Shown: positions 44,763 through 54,691 of the stretch, piece by piece
Layout of the letters: every line of letters begins with the position of its first letter
Position numbering within the stretch: the stretch's first letter is position 1
NCBI GenBank assembly: GCA_016788885.1
Contig: JAEURX010000027.1
Location: 45,737-109,736 of the forward strand
Source of the DNA: Nitrospira sp.
Lineage (GTDB): Bacteria > Nitrospirota > Nitrospiria > Nitrospirales > Nitrospiraceae
Length of the DNA: 64,000 bases
Reading direction: 5' to 3'
Notes under the pieces: generated by a model
What the model was told of the DNA's origin: nothing
Databases searched by the model: none
What the model saw: only the letters and a program-made list of their open reading frames with translations
Position numbers and translations under genes: made by a program

Positions 44763-45259
44763 TGAGCCGCGCCTCACGAAACTGGATCGCGTATTTGTGT
44801 GAAAACCTCGCGTCAACCGGCATGATGCCGACGTGGGAAGCCGCGACCTATCTGACCGACAATCTTTTCGGAGACCGCCCCAACCCGAGGCTCTTACGAA
44901 CCGCCTGCCCCTTCGAGGACACAACGCACTTCCTCCACCGCCTCTACCAGCCACTCGTCGCGGCGGCCACGCGGGACATTCCTCTGCCGCAGGCGGCCAT
45001 GATCCACGTCTTTACCGACATCAGCCTGACTGGAAAATCTGCTGTGCTGGTGGTGTATTTCCCCGGGCAGAATCAGCCGCACCAGTTGTTGCTGCTGGAT
45101 GCCGCCAAGGCCTGGGAACTCGTGTTCGAAAATTCAGACGCGTTCAATGCCTGGGCAGAAGAACGCTATCACTGGATCAAAACGGCGCTCACCAGTGTCA
45201 CCGCCGGGCTGCCTGTCTCCCCGACCATCGCGTCCCCTCTCGAAGCCGTCAAGAACTGA
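44762..45259 (+). CDS. Hypothetical protein coupled to the HD-GYP regulator
   Basis: The 165-residue protein starts on the last base of the upstream stop codon, so it is translationally coupled. It has no signal peptide or membrane segment. Segments such as ENLASTGMMPTWEAATYLTDNLFG and SAVLVVYFPGQNQPHQLLLLDAAKAWELVFEN look like a compact alpha/beta fold. I do not recognise a family. The coupling suggests a partner or output of the regulator. Confidence 0.7.
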   Translation: MSRASRNWIAYLCENLASTGMMPTWEAATYLTDNLFGDRPNPRLLRTACPFEDTTHFLHRLYQPLVAAATRDIPLPQAAMIHVFTDISLTGKSAVLVVYFPGQNQPHQLLLLDAAKAWELVFENSDAFNAWAEERYHWIKTALTSVTAGLPVSPTIASPLEAVKN

Positions 45260-45272
45260 TCGCCCGCTCCTG

Positions 45273-48200
45273 CTAGGCATCGTAGTTGAGATTGGGCGCC
45301 AACCAGCGTTCGACCTCACTCACAGACAGCTTCTTCCGTGCCGCATAATCCTCGACCTGGTCGCGATTGATCTTGCCGACGGCGAAATACTTGGCCTGTG
45401 GATGGGCAAAATACAGGCCGCTCACTGCGGCCGCCGGCAGCATGGCGAAGGATTCGGTCAGCGTCACTCCCGCTCGAGACTCCGCCTGCAGCAGGTCGAA
45501 CAGGAGTCGTTTCTCGGTATGGTCCGGACAGGCCGGATACCCGGGTGCAGGGCGGATACCCCGATACCGTTCACGAATCATCTCCTCGTTCGTCAACGAC
45601 TCGGTCCGTCCGTATCCCCAGTCGGCTCGCACTTGTTTATGCAGCCACTCGGCGAATGCTTCCGCAAGGCGGTCCGCCAGCGCCTTCACCATGATGGAGT
45701 TGTAATCGTCATGGTCCTTCTCAAACTTTGCGCACAGCGCTTCCACACCGATGCCTGCCGTCACGACGAAGGCGCCCACATAGTCCGTGCGCCCAGACTC
45801 CTTGGACGCGACATAGTCGGCCAGAGCCAAGTTGAATTGATCCGCAGGCTTCTCCATCTGTTGCCGGAGGGTGTGAAAGGTAGTCACGAGTTCTTGCCGA
45901 TCGAGGTCGCGATAAAGCTCGATATCGTCACCGACGCTGTTGGCCGGGAAAAATCCATAGACTCCCCGAGCCGTCAACAGGTCGTCGCGAATGATTTCCG
46001 CCAACAACGCTTCGGCATCCGCCAGCAGTTCCTTGGCTTTTGGACCGACCGTAGGATCCTCCAAAATGCCGGGATAGCGCCCACGCAATTCCCACGTGTG
46101 AAAGAACGGAGTCCAGTCGATGAACGGCACCAGCTCACGAAGGGACATACGATCGATGGTGCGCACCCCGGTGAAGGCGGGCACGGGAAGATCCGCCGCT
46201 GCCCACTCCGTCGGCAATCGATGCGCTCGAGCCGCCTCCAGGCTCACCAGCGCCTTGGATCCCCGTTCCTGATGGGCCTGCCGGATCCGGTCATAGTCGG
46301 CGCGCACCGATGCGGCAAACTCCGTCCGCTGCTGCGCGTTGATCAGACTCCCCACCACACCAACCGCGCGTGACGCATCAAGCACGTGAACCGTGGCCTG
46401 CGAATACGAAGGTGCGATCTTCACGGCCGTATGGGCCTTGCTGGTCGTGGCACCGCCGATGAGCAAGGGTACCGCGAACCCCTGCCGGGTCATCTCCTTG
46501 GCCACATGGACCATTTCATCCAACGAAGGGGTGATCAAGCCACTGAGACCGATCACATCCACCTGCTTCTCCCGCGCCGTCGCGAGAATGGTCTCGCAGG
46601 ACACCATCACGCCCAAATCAATGACTTCGTAGTTGTTGCACCCCAGGACGACCCCGACGATGTTCTTGCCGATGTCATGCACATCGCCCTTCACGGTCGC
46701 GAGCAGCACTTTGCCGTTCGCGCGGGCCGCGCCCAACCGCTGTTTCTCGGCCTCCATGAACGGCATGAGGTACGCGACGGCTTTTTTCATCACGCGCGCA
46801 CTCTTCACCACCTGCGGAAGAAACATCTTGCCCGACCCGAACAGATCGCCGACGATGTTCATGCCTGCCATCAGCGGCCCTTCGATCACATCGAGGGGAC
46901 GAGCGGATAGTTGCCGAGCCTCCTCCACGTCCTGGTCGATATAGTCCGTGAGGCCTTTGACCAGCGCATGGGCCAACCGCTCCGCAACCGGCTTTGCCCG
47001 CCACTCATCGTCTTTCACTGCTGCCTTGCCCTTTTGCTTGACCGTTTCGGCGAAGCCCACCAGTCGCTCGGTCGCATCGGGTCTGCGATTCAAGAGCACG
47101 TCCTCTACCAGCGCCAACAGATCCTTGGGAACCTCTTCATACACGGCAAGCTGGCCGGCATTGACGATCCCCATGTCGAGCCCCGCCTGAATGGCATGGT
47201 AGAGAAACGCCGCATGCATCGCTTCACGCACCACATTGTTGCCGCGGAACGAGAAGGAAATATTACTGACCCCGCCGCTCACTTTGGCCAGCGGCAGATG
47301 CTGTTTGATCCAGCGGGTCGCCTCGATGAAATCGACGGCGTAATTGTTATGTTCCTCCAGCCCGGTTGCCACTGTGAGGATGTTGGGATCGAAAATGATG
47401 TCCTGCGGCGGCACTCCGACCTGCGTGGTCAGCAGGCGGTATGACCGTTCGCAAATCTCGGTACGTCGGGACAGCGAATCCGCCTGGCCACGCTCGTCAA
47501 ACGCCATGACGACCATCGCCGCTCCGTACCGACGGATGAGCCGGGCCTGTTCCAGAAACTTGGCCTCCCCTTCCTTCAGGCTGATGGAATTGACGATGCC
47601 TTTCCCTTGCATGTTGCGGAGGCCCTCTTCGATGACCTCCCACTTGGAACTGTCCACCATAATCGGCACGCGCGCGATGTCGGACTCTGCCGCCAGCAGA
47701 CGCAGGAATTTCTGCATCGCCGCCTTCGAGTCCAGCAGGCCTTCATCCATGTTGATGTCGATGATCTGCGCCCCGCCTTCCACCTGCTGGCGCGCCACCG
47801 TCAGCGCCTTGTCATAATCCCCTGCCAGGATCAATTTGGAGAATGCCGGCGACCCGGTAATGTTCGTCCGCTCGCCGACATTGACGAAATTGGATTCCGG
47901 ACGGACCGTCAACGCTTCCAAACCACTGAGTCGCAGGTAGGGCTCCACCTTTCCGGGCCGTCTGGGCGACACTCCCTGCACCGCGCCGGCAATCTGTCGA
48001 ATATGGTCGGGGGTCGTCCCGCAACAGCCACCCACAATATTGAGCCAGCCGTTCTGCGCCCACTCGCGCAACTGCGGGGCCAACGACTCCGGAGTCTCGG
48101 GAAACCCCGTCGGCAGAAGCGGATTGGGCAAGCCGGCGTTCGGATGACTGCTGACATAAATGGGCGCGAGTTGCGACAACTCTTCGATGAGCGGCCGCAT

Positions 48201-48956
48201 TTCCTTCGGACCCAACGCGCAATTCATCCCGACGCTGAGCAGCGGCACATGGGAAATGGAATTCCAAAATCCTTCGACGGTCTGCCCGGAAAATCCACGA
48301 TTGCTACCGGCCTGAATAAACGTCACCGAAGCCATGATCGGCACCTGCCTGGCGCCCTCCGCATACAACTGCTGGATGGCAAAAAACGCGGCCTTGGCAT
48401 TGAGGGTGTCGAAAATGGTTTCGACCAGCAGGAGATCGACGCCTCCGTCGAGCAAACCGCGAACCTGCTCCGCATAGGCATGGACCAACTCCGGAAACGT
48501 CGTGCCACGTGCGGCGGCATCGTTCGAGTCGGTCGAAATCGAGGAGGTCTTTGTGGTCGGACCGATGGCCCCCGCCACAAAACAGCGACGGGCAGGCTGC
48601 GCGGCGATGACTCCGGCCACAGCCCGACGGGCGCACTCCGCCCCAGCCTTCGAGAGCTCGTAGCCCAGATCGTCCATTCCGTAGTCAGCCAGTGACACGG
48701 CCTGCGAGTTGAAGGTGTTCGTTTCAATGATGTCCGCCCCTGCTTCGAGGTATTGGCGGTGGATTGCCTCGATCACAGCCGGTTGCGTGACATTCAGCAG
48801 GTCGTTATGTCCCTTGAGGTCTTTGGTCCACTGCTGAAATCGTGTCCCGCGGAACGCGGCTTCGTCCAGTTTGTAGCGTTGGATCATGGTGCCCATGGCA
48901 CCGTCGAGGATGAGGATTCGTTCTTTCAGCAAGGCGTCTACTTCATGTACCGGCAT
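45273..48956 (-). CDS. metH: Cobalamin-dependent methionine synthase
   Basis: The 1227-residue protein has all four MetH modules: the homocysteine S-methyltransferase domain ([14 protein letters not shown]; zinc Cys pair in [11 protein letters not shown]), the pterin-binding domain ([16 protein letters not shown]), the B12 domain with [25 protein letters not shown] (His ligand), and the C-terminal SAM reactivation domain ([15 protein letters not shown]). It transfers methyl from methyl-tetrahydrofolate to homocysteine. A hairpin lies in its leader; no cobalamin riboswitch is recognised. Confidence 0.97.
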   Translation of the reverse strand: MPVHEVDALLKERILILDGAMGTMIQRYKLDEAAFRGTRFQQWTKDLKGHNDLLNVTQPAVIEAIHRQYLEAGADIIETNTFNSQAVSLADYGMDDLGYELSKAGAECARRAVAGVIAAQPARRCFVAGAIGPTTKTSSISTDSNDAAARGTTFPELVHAYAEQVRGLLDGGVDLLLVETIFDTLNAKAAFFAIQQLYAEGARQVPIMASVTFIQAGSNRGFSGQTVEGFWNSISHVPLLSVGMNCALGPKEMRPLIEELSQLAPIYVSSHPNAGLPNPLLPTGFPETPESLAPQLREWAQNGWLNIVGGCCGTTPDHIRQIAGAVQGVSPRRPGKVEPYLRLSGLEALTVRPESNFVNVGERTNITGSPAFSKLILAGDYDKALTVARQQVEGGAQIIDINMDEGLLDSKAAMQKFLRLLAAESDIARVPIMVDSSKWEVIEEGLRNMQGKGIVNSISLKEGEAKFLEQARLIRRYGAAMVVMAFDERGQADSLSRRTEICERSYRLLTTQVGVPPQDIIFDPNILTVATGLEEHNNYAVDFIEATRWIKQHLPLAKVSGGVSNISFSFRGNNVVREAMHAAFLYHAIQAGLDMGIVNAGQLAVYEEVPKDLLALVEDVLLNRRPDATERLVGFAETVKQKGKAAVKDDEWRAKPVAERLAHALVKGLTDYIDQDVEEARQLSARPLDVIEGPLMAGMNIVGDLFGSGKMFLPQVVKSARVMKKAVAYLMPFMEAEKQRLGAARANGKVLLATVKGDVHDIGKNIVGVVLGCNNYEVIDLGVMVSCETILATAREKQVDVIGLSGLITPSLDEMVHVAKEMTRQGFAVPLLIGGATTSKAHTAVKIAPSYSQATVHVLDASRAVGVVGSLINAQQRTEFAASVRADYDRIRQAHQERGSKALVSLEAARAHRLPTEWAAADLPVPAFTGVRTIDRMSLRELVPFIDWTPFFHTWELRGRYPGILEDPTVGPKAKELLADAEALLAEIIRDDLLTARGVYGFFPANSVGDDIELYRDLDRQELVTTFHTLRQQMEKPADQFNLALADYVASKESGRTDYVGAFVVTAGIGVEALCAKFEKDHDDYNSIMVKALADRLAEAFAEWLHKQVRADWGYGRTESLTNEEMIRERYRGIRPAPGYPACPDHTEKRLLFDLLQAESRAGVTLTESFAMLPAAAVSGLYFAHPQAKYFAVGKINRDQVEDYAARKKLSVSEVERWLAPNLNYDA

Positions 48957-48974
48957 GACTACCTATGTCTTTCT

Positions 48975-49013
48975 GTCCTCGAACGTCCGGCGGGTGCCGC
49001 CAACGTCGAGGAC
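48975..49013 (-). promoter_or_regulatory. Strong hairpin in the metH leader
   Basis: GTCCTCG and ACGT stretches pair with their complements across a 39-nt near-perfect stem-loop with one bulged base and an inner GC stem. It ends 19 bp before the metH start codon. It may act as a translation or attenuation element. Confidence 0.5.
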
Positions 49014-49078
49014 GCGCAATGAGCGGGCATCATATCGGGAACAGACTTTTTTCAGCAAGCCATGACTGGTCCGGCGCC

Positions 49079-49107
49079 TTGACATTGAATACCCTGGCCG
49101 ATAGGAT
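49079..49107 (+). promoter_or_regulatory. Sigma-70-type promoter
   Basis: A perfect TTGACA (49079-49084), a 17-bp spacer and TAGGAT (49102-49107) lie 38 bp before the start of the exported-protein gene at 49146. Confidence 0.72.
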
Positions 49108-49145
49108 GCCCATCATTGTCTGGCTCGAGCCTGAGTTGACATCGT

Positions 49146-49925
49146 ATGGCGTTTCAGACAGTCACTCGCCTCCTGGTTCTCTCCTTCCTCTACATGTGCG
49201 TCGTGAAACCAGGAGCCCCCTTGGCCTGGGCGGAGCCCTATTTCGACGACGGGTATCTCGGGCTCACCCAAACCGAGCTCCACGAAAAGCTCGGGTTGCC
49301 GCAGGCCGTGCGGGACCGCAAATCAGCATTGCGCGTCTTTACGTATTACCCCATCGTCGACTGGGACCAGTACTTCAAAAAAGTCGCCTCGCCGGAAAAC
49401 GGCGAAGATGTCTACACGTTCAAACGCGACGGCGTGGACGTACGCTACTCGTTCAGCTACACCTTCGACCCGAACGACCACAGCGAGCAACGCCCCCTGT
49501 TCGTTCGACTCGTGGATGTCGAATTCACCCCCCCGGTTGCGCTGAGCAAAGTCCCACAGCTCGTCCCTGAATTTAAACCATCCGACGACGCGGCTTCGCC
49601 GGTCTTTCGGTCGAACATCATGCTGTTGTTCTTTTCCGGCACGCCGTCGGCGGAGGCGAGGTTTATTGTTCGGGAGAAGGGGAAGGACGCGCTCGATTGG
49701 TCACTGGCGTTTCAAATGTTCGCCCTGCAAGGCTTGCCCGATCCACTGACGTTGAAAGCCCCGATCGACCGTGTGGAAATCAGCACCCAGAGCCTGCCAC
49801 TGGTCAAACTCCGCCAGCGGAATACCCACGAACCGGTCCTGAATCCCTACTCCAAGGCCTTCGCGCAGCAACCTCCGCCCGCCCCGGCGGCCAAAAAGAT
49901 CCCCATCCCCACATACGCAGACTAA
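49146..49925 (+). CDS. Exported hypothetical protein
   Basis: The 259-residue protein has a signal peptide (LLVLSFLYMCVVKPGAPLAWA). The next segment, DGYLGLTQTELHEKLGLPQAVRDRK, resembles the helix-turn of BamE/SmpA-like domains, followed by a beta-rich region. The tail is proline-rich (QQPPPAPAAKKIPIPTYAD). The function is unknown. The gene is driven by the promoter at 49079 and ends convergently 6 bp from the next gene. Confidence 0.72.
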   Translation: MAFQTVTRLLVLSFLYMCVVKPGAPLAWAEPYFDDGYLGLTQTELHEKLGLPQAVRDRKSALRVFTYYPIVDWDQYFKKVASPENGEDVYTFKRDGVDVRYSFSYTFDPNDHSEQRPLFVRLVDVEFTPPVALSKVPQLVPEFKPSDDAASPVFRSNIMLLFFSGTPSAEARFIVREKGKDALDWSLAFQMFALQGLPDPLTLKAPIDRVEISTQSLPLVKLRQRNTHEPVLNPYSKAFAQQPPPAPAAKKIPIPTYAD

Positions 49926-49931
49926 GGGCCG

Positions 49932-50591
49932 TCAAGGCGTCGGTTGTTCGGCTGCTTCGACTTGGCGAGCCGTCCGTTCGTCTTGGACACGGTAACTGCT
50001 CTCAGTTTGATTCCTCAATCGTCCCAGCATATTGTCCGCGGCTTGCCCTGAGCCCTGCTGAGGGGGTCCGGCCACGGCTTCCAGTGAGGGCGCCTCAAAG
50101 GCCGCCGCATGAAAGATCGCGGCGATCGCAACGAGTATCAGGCAACACTTGCAGAGGACCCGAATCGCCGGGTTGGCGCTGAGAGACATCAGCAGTAGGA
50201 GAAGGACCGCCGCCGTGCCTGCGACGATCGCCACCGCCGTTTGATAGGGCGTCAGTCCTTTGATGGCACGCGTCCCCAATTTTGCGGCCACCACATCCAG
50301 CAGGTCTCCGGTGACCCCCTTCGAGCTCTGGCGGGTCGCAGCAGATGTCGCAGCAACCCGTTCGGCAGGCTGGACCGGCGACGAATCAGGACCGGTCATG
50401 GTTCGCACCCGCCCCCGGAAAGCGGCAGGCACCTGTTCAAGACTGTCGGTGAGGACGGGCTGCCCCTGAGCATCCGTATACACATAGAGCGGTCCCGCCT
50501 CCGCAGGGGAGCCTTCACACATCAGCAGCCAAGCCGCCGCGGCCACCAGCCACACCAGACATCCCCGCCATCTCCAGCTCTGTCCTGTCAT
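49932..50591 (-). CDS. DUF4124-like exported/membrane protein
   Basis: Start 50591 follows GAGG by five bases. A signal-like helix (CLVWLVAAAAWLLMCEGSPAEA) precedes AGPLYVYTDAQGQPVLTDSLEQVP, the short DUF4124-type motif (Y-x-W/Y-x-D-x-x-G). Two further hydrophobic segments follow (TAVAIVAGTAAVLLLLLMSL and IRVLCKCCLILVAIAAIFHA), so the protein is integral to the inner membrane. The function is unknown. Confidence 0.68.
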   Translation of the reverse strand: MTGQSWRWRGCLVWLVAAAAWLLMCEGSPAEAGPLYVYTDAQGQPVLTDSLEQVPAAFRGRVRTMTGPDSSPVQPAERVAATSAATRQSSKGVTGDLLDVVAAKLGTRAIKGLTPYQTAVAIVAGTAAVLLLLLMSLSANPAIRVLCKCCLILVAIAAIFHAAAFEAPSLEAVAGPPQQGSGQAADNMLGRLRNQTESSYRVQDERTARQVEAAEQPTP

Positions 50592-50678
50592 CGCCGACCT
50601 CACAGTCCTCCACTAAGCATAGCAGGTGAAAACGGGTTGTGAGGATCAATAGGCCAGGTCCGAGCACCATTCCATCCC

Positions 50679-50707
50679 TTGACGGACCGAAAAACGATTG
50701 TTTAGCA
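50679..50707 (+). promoter_or_regulatory. Candidate promoter for the BamE-like gene
   Basis: TTGACG (50679-50684), a 17-bp spacer, and TTAGCA (50702-50707) lie 48 bp before the GTG start at 50755. Confidence 0.42.
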
Positions 50708-50754
50708 TGCGGGAGCACCTGTGCATCGCCCCATTCGTTACCGGAAGGAGCCCC

Positions 50755-51207
50755 GTGACCGATCAGACGACCTCGGCCAGTCCCGTTTCAGCCCTCCCCC
50801 CGGCGGAGGAACCGACACCCTTCATCCGCCAACGGCCGGTCCGGCTCATCATCAATTCGTTCTTGGTCCTGTTCGTGGTAGCCCTCATTGCCTTTCGGTT
50901 CGTCCCCGGCTGGCTGGATCCGGACTTTTCAAAGCATATTGAAAGCCATCGTGTGATGGTCGGTATGGATCGCAAGCAGGTACTCGACTCCTGGGGCTCG
51001 CCAAACACGATGAACGTCACCCACACCCAGGACGGGTTACGACGTGAAGAATGGATCTTCGAGGATTGGGAAAGCCCGGCGGTCGTGAAGCACCGCTATC
51101 TGTATTTTGAAGAAGGGAAGTTGATCGGCGGGCATTTCTCGGGGTCGGATGTGCGCCTGCCCCTCCCGACCAACCCAGAGCCGGTCAAGCCCAAGGGGCA
51201 TCCGTAG
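50755..51207 (+). CDS. Membrane-anchored BamE/SmpA-like protein
   Basis: GTG 50755 is preceded by GGAAGGAG at ideal spacing, better than an upstream ATG. The 150-residue product has a proline-rich cytoplasmic start, one transmembrane helix (LIINSFLVLFVVALIAFRFV), and a periplasmic domain with VMVGMDRKQVLDSWGSPN followed by EEWIFEDWESPAVVKHRYLYFEEGKLIG, the pattern of BamE/SmpA-fold proteins. Unlike BamE it is not a lipoprotein. Confidence 0.7.
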   Translation: MTDQTTSASPVSALPPAEEPTPFIRQRPVRLIINSFLVLFVVALIAFRFVPGWLDPDFSKHIESHRVMVGMDRKQVLDSWGSPNTMNVTHTQDGLRREEWIFEDWESPAVVKHRYLYFEEGKLIGGHFSGSDVRLPLPTNPEPVKPKGHP

Positions 51208-51237
51208 CGGGATGCGTTCCTGATGTGAGCGGGGTCA

Positions 51238-51507
51238 TCATCCCGCCTCGCCGGTTGCCTCCCGCACCTGAAGCGCCAATCGACTGAGCAGAATCTCCGC
51301 TCGTTGCCTGTCCCGCGACTCCACCATGACCCGACTCCCCAACAGAGCCACTCCGGGATAGAGTGCGCCGACGTGTTCATGCTGAACGGCGTAGGGGATC
51401 CCATTGCCGTCGAGCAGACTCTTGATCAGAGCCAACTCCCCCACATCACCCGATTCACAGAGCGTCACGAACGTGCTGGAACTCTCAGGATGCTGGCTCG
51501 ACGTCAC
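51238..51507 (-). CDS. DUF2007-type putative signal-transducing protein
   Basis: GTG 51507 has a GGAGG site six bases upstream; an upstream ATG (51597) has none. The 89 residues include FVTLCESGDVGELALIKSLLDGNGIPY and LLGSRVMVESRDRQRAEILLS, the DUF2007 pattern of a small ferredoxin-like fold. It is cytoplasmic and its function is unknown. Confidence 0.72.
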   Translation of the reverse strand: MTSSQHPESSSTFVTLCESGDVGELALIKSLLDGNGIPYAVQHEHVGALYPGVALLGSRVMVESRDRQRAEILLSRLALQVREATGEAG

Positions 51508-51741
51508 AGTGGTCCTCCGCTGACTTGGTGCCGCGCCATCACCGGATCGGGCGCGGTGCGCACCGGCCTGCGTGGCTGCGAACAGTGCGTGATTCATTGC
51601 AATTCACGCGGATGGTCAATACACTGACAGATACGTAGACGAATGAGCGTATGACTTCGGGCGGATGTGCCCGCGCAAGATCACGCACCGCAACAGCGGC
51701 GGGACGGAACGGCTCCCAATCTGTCCGTGGTCCTGAACCAC

Positions 51742-52026
51742 CTACGGGGTCTCGGTGATCTGCACCCGGCGCTCTTTTCCCGGACCGCCGGACACCGTGA
51801 GGACACGTTTCCACTCGCGAATCTGGTAGATCGCCCAGGCGTTCGGCTGATTCTTGTAGAGCGCGTCCGGGTCTTCGCCGGAAGCATTGAGATAGATCGG
51901 TTCCGTAAATCCTTCGTCGAGCACATAGTCGAGCAGGCAATCGGTCGTGAACCCTTTGCCGCGCAAGGTGACCTCGGCGAGGAAATTGAGAATGTCGTCT
52001 GAGTTTTGAATGGTGAGCGGGTTCAT
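51742..52026 (-). CDS. Small hypothetical protein
   Basis: The 94-residue product (MNPLTIQNSDDILNFLAEVTLRG...) is acidic and soluble, with aromatic-rich NQPNAWAIYQIREWKRVL. No family is recognised. It is divergent from the CADD-like gene, 46 bp apart, so the two share a regulatory gap. No strong ribosome site supports the chosen start. Confidence 0.55.
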   Translation of the reverse strand: MNPLTIQNSDDILNFLAEVTLRGKGFTTDCLLDYVLDEGFTEPIYLNASGEDPDALYKNQPNAWAIYQIREWKRVLTVSGGPGKERRVQITETP

Positions 52027-52072
52027 CTGATCGGGTGTGATTGTAGCCAGCAAGAAACAAGGAAGGCAAGAC

Positions 52073-52825
52073 ATGGCACAGAAGCGATTGAGCCGGACGC
52101 AATTTCTTGAGCGCCTGCTGTCCATCATGGATCGCAAGCATCACTGGGCCTGGCCCATCATCATGGGGCCTGGCATCTCCAAGGCGCAGTTGAAACTCCA
52201 TTACCAGCAAGAGTTCCTGGTCTATGTCCGGGACTTTCCCGTGCTGCTGGCCCGGGTACACGGCCAAAACCCACCGCCGGACGTCCGGCGCATGTTAGCG
52301 GAGAATATTTATGAGGAGGACACCGGTGGTCTGTCTTTTGGCCGTTCGCATCCCGAGCTGTTCAACGAAATGATGCAGGGCCTTGGATTCCGCAACGAGG
52401 TGTTCCGCACCGCCAAGCTGCTCCCCGCCAGCGCCCGCTACCGGAAGTGGCTGGAACAGGTCACAGCCAGCCGGGACTGGGTGGTCGGTGCCGCGGCACT
52501 CGCAGTCTTCGTCGAAGGCAGCATCAAAGATCGCCAGGAGATTCAGGAGCCGTCCAAGCCGAAAAGTGAGGCGGAGATTGAAGCCTATATCAACGCCCAT
52601 CCCCTCATCCGGCACCACAACATTGCCCGGCAGTCCATGGACCTCATCCGTGCCCATCAACAGGTGGAGGCAGGGCACCGCCAGGATGCCTATGCCATGG
52701 TGGTCGGCTATGCCGATACCAGACGCCGACAGAATGCCGTCCTTGCCTGTGTGTCACAAGGATTGACGCTCTGGATGGCCTACCGGGACAGCATCGCCAA
52801 AGCCTGCAAGCTGGTCAAACCATGA
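52073..52825 (+). CDS. CADD/PqqC-like haem-oxygenase-fold di-metal protein
   Basis: The 250-residue all-helical protein fits the TenA/PqqC/CADD superfamily. LKLHYQQEFLVYVRDFPVLLARVH is the first helical pair, ENIYEEDTGGLSFGRSHPELF supplies Glu and His93 ligands, and AVFVEGSIKDR with HHNIARQSMDLIRAHQQVEAGHR supplies the rest of a likely di-iron site. In Chlamydia and Nitrosomonas, CADD-like proteins make para-aminobenzoate, using a Tyr of the protein itself; whether this one does so is inference. It overlaps the next gene by 4 bp. Confidence 0.7.
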   Translation: MAQKRLSRTQFLERLLSIMDRKHHWAWPIIMGPGISKAQLKLHYQQEFLVYVRDFPVLLARVHGQNPPPDVRRMLAENIYEEDTGGLSFGRSHPELFNEMMQGLGFRNEVFRTAKLLPASARYRKWLEQVTASRDWVVGAAALAVFVEGSIKDRQEIQEPSKPKSEAEIEAYINAHPLIRHHNIARQSMDLIRAHQQVEAGHRQDAYAMVVGYADTRRRQNAVLACVSQGLTLWMAYRDSIAKACKLVKP

Positions 52826-53718
52826 CGATCAGCCGCAGGTGGTATGGAGCGGGATTGTGGCTCTGCCTTGTCCTCTTCACACCACAGGAGATGGTCAGGG
52901 CAGCCGGCACGCCTGACGACATGGTGCTGGTTCCTGCCGGTGAATTTGCCATGGGAACCTCTATCGAGGAGGGCGGTTTCCCGGACGAGCAACCCATGCG
53001 CCTGGTCTACCTTGGTGCCTTTTGGATCGATCGATACGAAGTCAGCAATGCCGCCTATGCCCGATTCGTCCAGGAAACCGGCTACCAAGCGCCAGCCAAC
53101 GCCGCCCCTGCCCTCACCCTCTGGGAACACAACCTCCCCCTACCCGGCATCGAGCAACATCCGGTCGTCAACGTGAGCTGGCTGGATGCCGTGGCATTTT
53201 GTCGGTGGGCCAACAAACGGTTGCCGACGGAAGCCGAATGGGAAAAGGCCGCGCGAGGCACCGATCGGCGAACCTATCCTTGGGGCAACGACTGGGACTT
53301 CGATCAGGCTAACAGCGCAAGTTATTGGGCCAGGAAAACGGTCCAATTCGCCGATAGCACCCAATGGGAAGCCTTCTGGCTCAAGGGAGAAGGCGCAGCT
53401 ATTTCCAAAGAAAAGGGTCTGAGAGGTGAAATTCTGACGATGCCGGTCGGCAGTTTTCCTTCCGGTGCCAGTCCCTACGGTGCCTTGGATATGGCGGGTA
53501 ATGCCGCTGAATGGGTGCAGGATTGGTACAATCCCAACCATTATCGGTCGGCAGGCCTTACCAACCCACAGGGGCCAGAGCGGGGCGCCATCAAAGCCAT
53601 GCGCGGAGGGTCCTGGCTCAAACCGGCGATCAGCCTGCGGACCTCCGATCGCGATTGGGGCACCATGGACAGCCGACCTTCCGGAACCGGATTTCGTTGC
53701 GCTCGCGATAGCTACTGA
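52822..53718 (+). CDS. Exported formylglycine-generating-enzyme (SUMF1)-like protein
   Basis: The 298-residue protein has a signal peptide (WYGAGLWLCLVLF...VRA). The SUMF1/FGE-sulfatase fold follows: DMVLVPAGEFAMGTS, FWIDRYEVSNAAYARFV, HPVVNVSWLDAVAFCRWANKRLPTEAEWEKAARG, YPWGNDWD, DMAGNAAEWVQDWY, RGGSW and GTGFRCAR at the end. The paired catalytic cysteines of true FGE are not evident, so it may be a binding or unrelated oxidase variant. It is coupled by a 4-bp overlap to the CADD-like gene, though that product is cytoplasmic. Confidence 0.82.
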   Translation: MTISRRWYGAGLWLCLVLFTPQEMVRAAGTPDDMVLVPAGEFAMGTSIEEGGFPDEQPMRLVYLGAFWIDRYEVSNAAYARFVQETGYQAPANAAPALTLWEHNLPLPGIEQHPVVNVSWLDAVAFCRWANKRLPTEAEWEKAARGTDRRTYPWGNDWDFDQANSASYWARKTVQFADSTQWEAFWLKGEGAAISKEKGLRGEILTMPVGSFPSGASPYGALDMAGNAAEWVQDWYNPNHYRSAGLTNPQGPERGAIKAMRGGSWLKPAISLRTSDRDWGTMDSRPSGTGFRCARDSY

Positions 53719-53896
53719 TCGACGCAGGCTCTGGAACAGGACACCTCGCTTACGCGGCTCGGCCTGAGTGTCCCTGCTCCGATGCACTCCCCCCCCTTTC
53801 CGTTCCTCCAACGCAACCTCCGCTTGTCATATTTTGAGGAGATTCTAGGTACTCCCCACCTCAGCCGGTATACTGCTGGTGAGCATGAGGCCCAGC

Positions 53897-54691
53897 ATGA
53901 CCGCCCCCGTTCCCCGATCTACAACACCCACCCAGTTCGCCAGGATCCGCCTCCTGCTGGCGGACGACTCGATCGAGTCGCACATCCTGGTCCGATCCTA
54001 TCTGCGCGACGCCCCCTGCCGGGTCGAGGTGGTATCCGACGGAGAACAGGCTGTCGCTTCTTTCAAGGCTCACCCCTTCGATCTCGTGTTAATCGATCAC
54101 CAGATGCCGATCATGGACGGATTCACCGCAACCCGGCTGATTCGCGCCTGGGAGTCCTCGCAGCAGCGAGCGCCGGCGCCCATCCTGGCACTGACGGCAC
54201 AAGGCGTGGACGAGGCTCAAGAACAGAGCCGATCAGCGGGTTGCACAGGGCTGCTGACCAAACCACTGACGCAACGCCGGTTGCTCGAAACGGTACAGAC
54301 CTATTGCGCCGCTCAGCTCGGCCTCAGCCTGGCCACGCTCGATCAATCAGCCACCGACATGACGGCCCGCATCGAAGAGGAACTTGCGCGACGCCGCCCA
54401 CTTTTCCTCGCCCATCGCCGCGCTGATCTGGAAGAGATGCGGAATGCGGTGGACCACGGAGACTATAACCGCCTCAAAAGCATGGGACACCGCATCAAGG
54501 GCCTTGCCGGTTCCTATGGATATCCGGAAATCGGAACGGCAGGTGCAGACATCGAGCTGGCAGCCAACGCCTGCCATCGTGCCTCGGTCGAGCAGGCGCT
54601 TACCGAGATGGACGTGATCCTCTCCCGAATCGACCAGGCCGTCCAGACAGACCCTCTCTTGACGGCTCCGAGGAGCAGCGCGAAGACATGA
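53897..54691 (+). CDS. Response regulator with C-terminal Hpt domain
   Basis: Start 53897 has GAGG six bases upstream; GTG 53879 and ATG 53885 are alternatives. The receiver domain has LLLADDSIESH, phosphorylated Asp in VLIDHQMPIMDG, and Lys in LTKPL. From about residue 160 an Hpt helical bundle follows, with the phospho-His motif MGHRIKGLAGSYG. A receiver-Hpt protein relays phosphate from an unseen kinase, plausibly to the receiver encoded next (4-bp overlap). Confidence 0.88.
   Translation: MTAPVPRSTTPTQFARIRLLLADDSIESHILVRSYLRDAPCRVEVVSDGEQAVASFKAHPFDLVLIDHQMPIMDGFTATRLIRAWESSQQRAPAPILALTAQGVDEAQEQSRSAGCTGLLTKPLTQRRLLETVQTYCAAQLGLSLATLDQSATDMTARIEEELARRRPLFLAHRRADLEEMRNAVDHGDYNRLKSMGHRIKGLAGSYGYPEIGTAGADIELAANACHRASVEQALTEMDVILSRIDQAVQTDPLLTAPRSSAKT

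Noticed and set aside
47607..48695. Open frame of 362 codons opposite metH
   Set aside because: It lies fully within metH, whose domains are complete; the antisense translation has no recognisable features.
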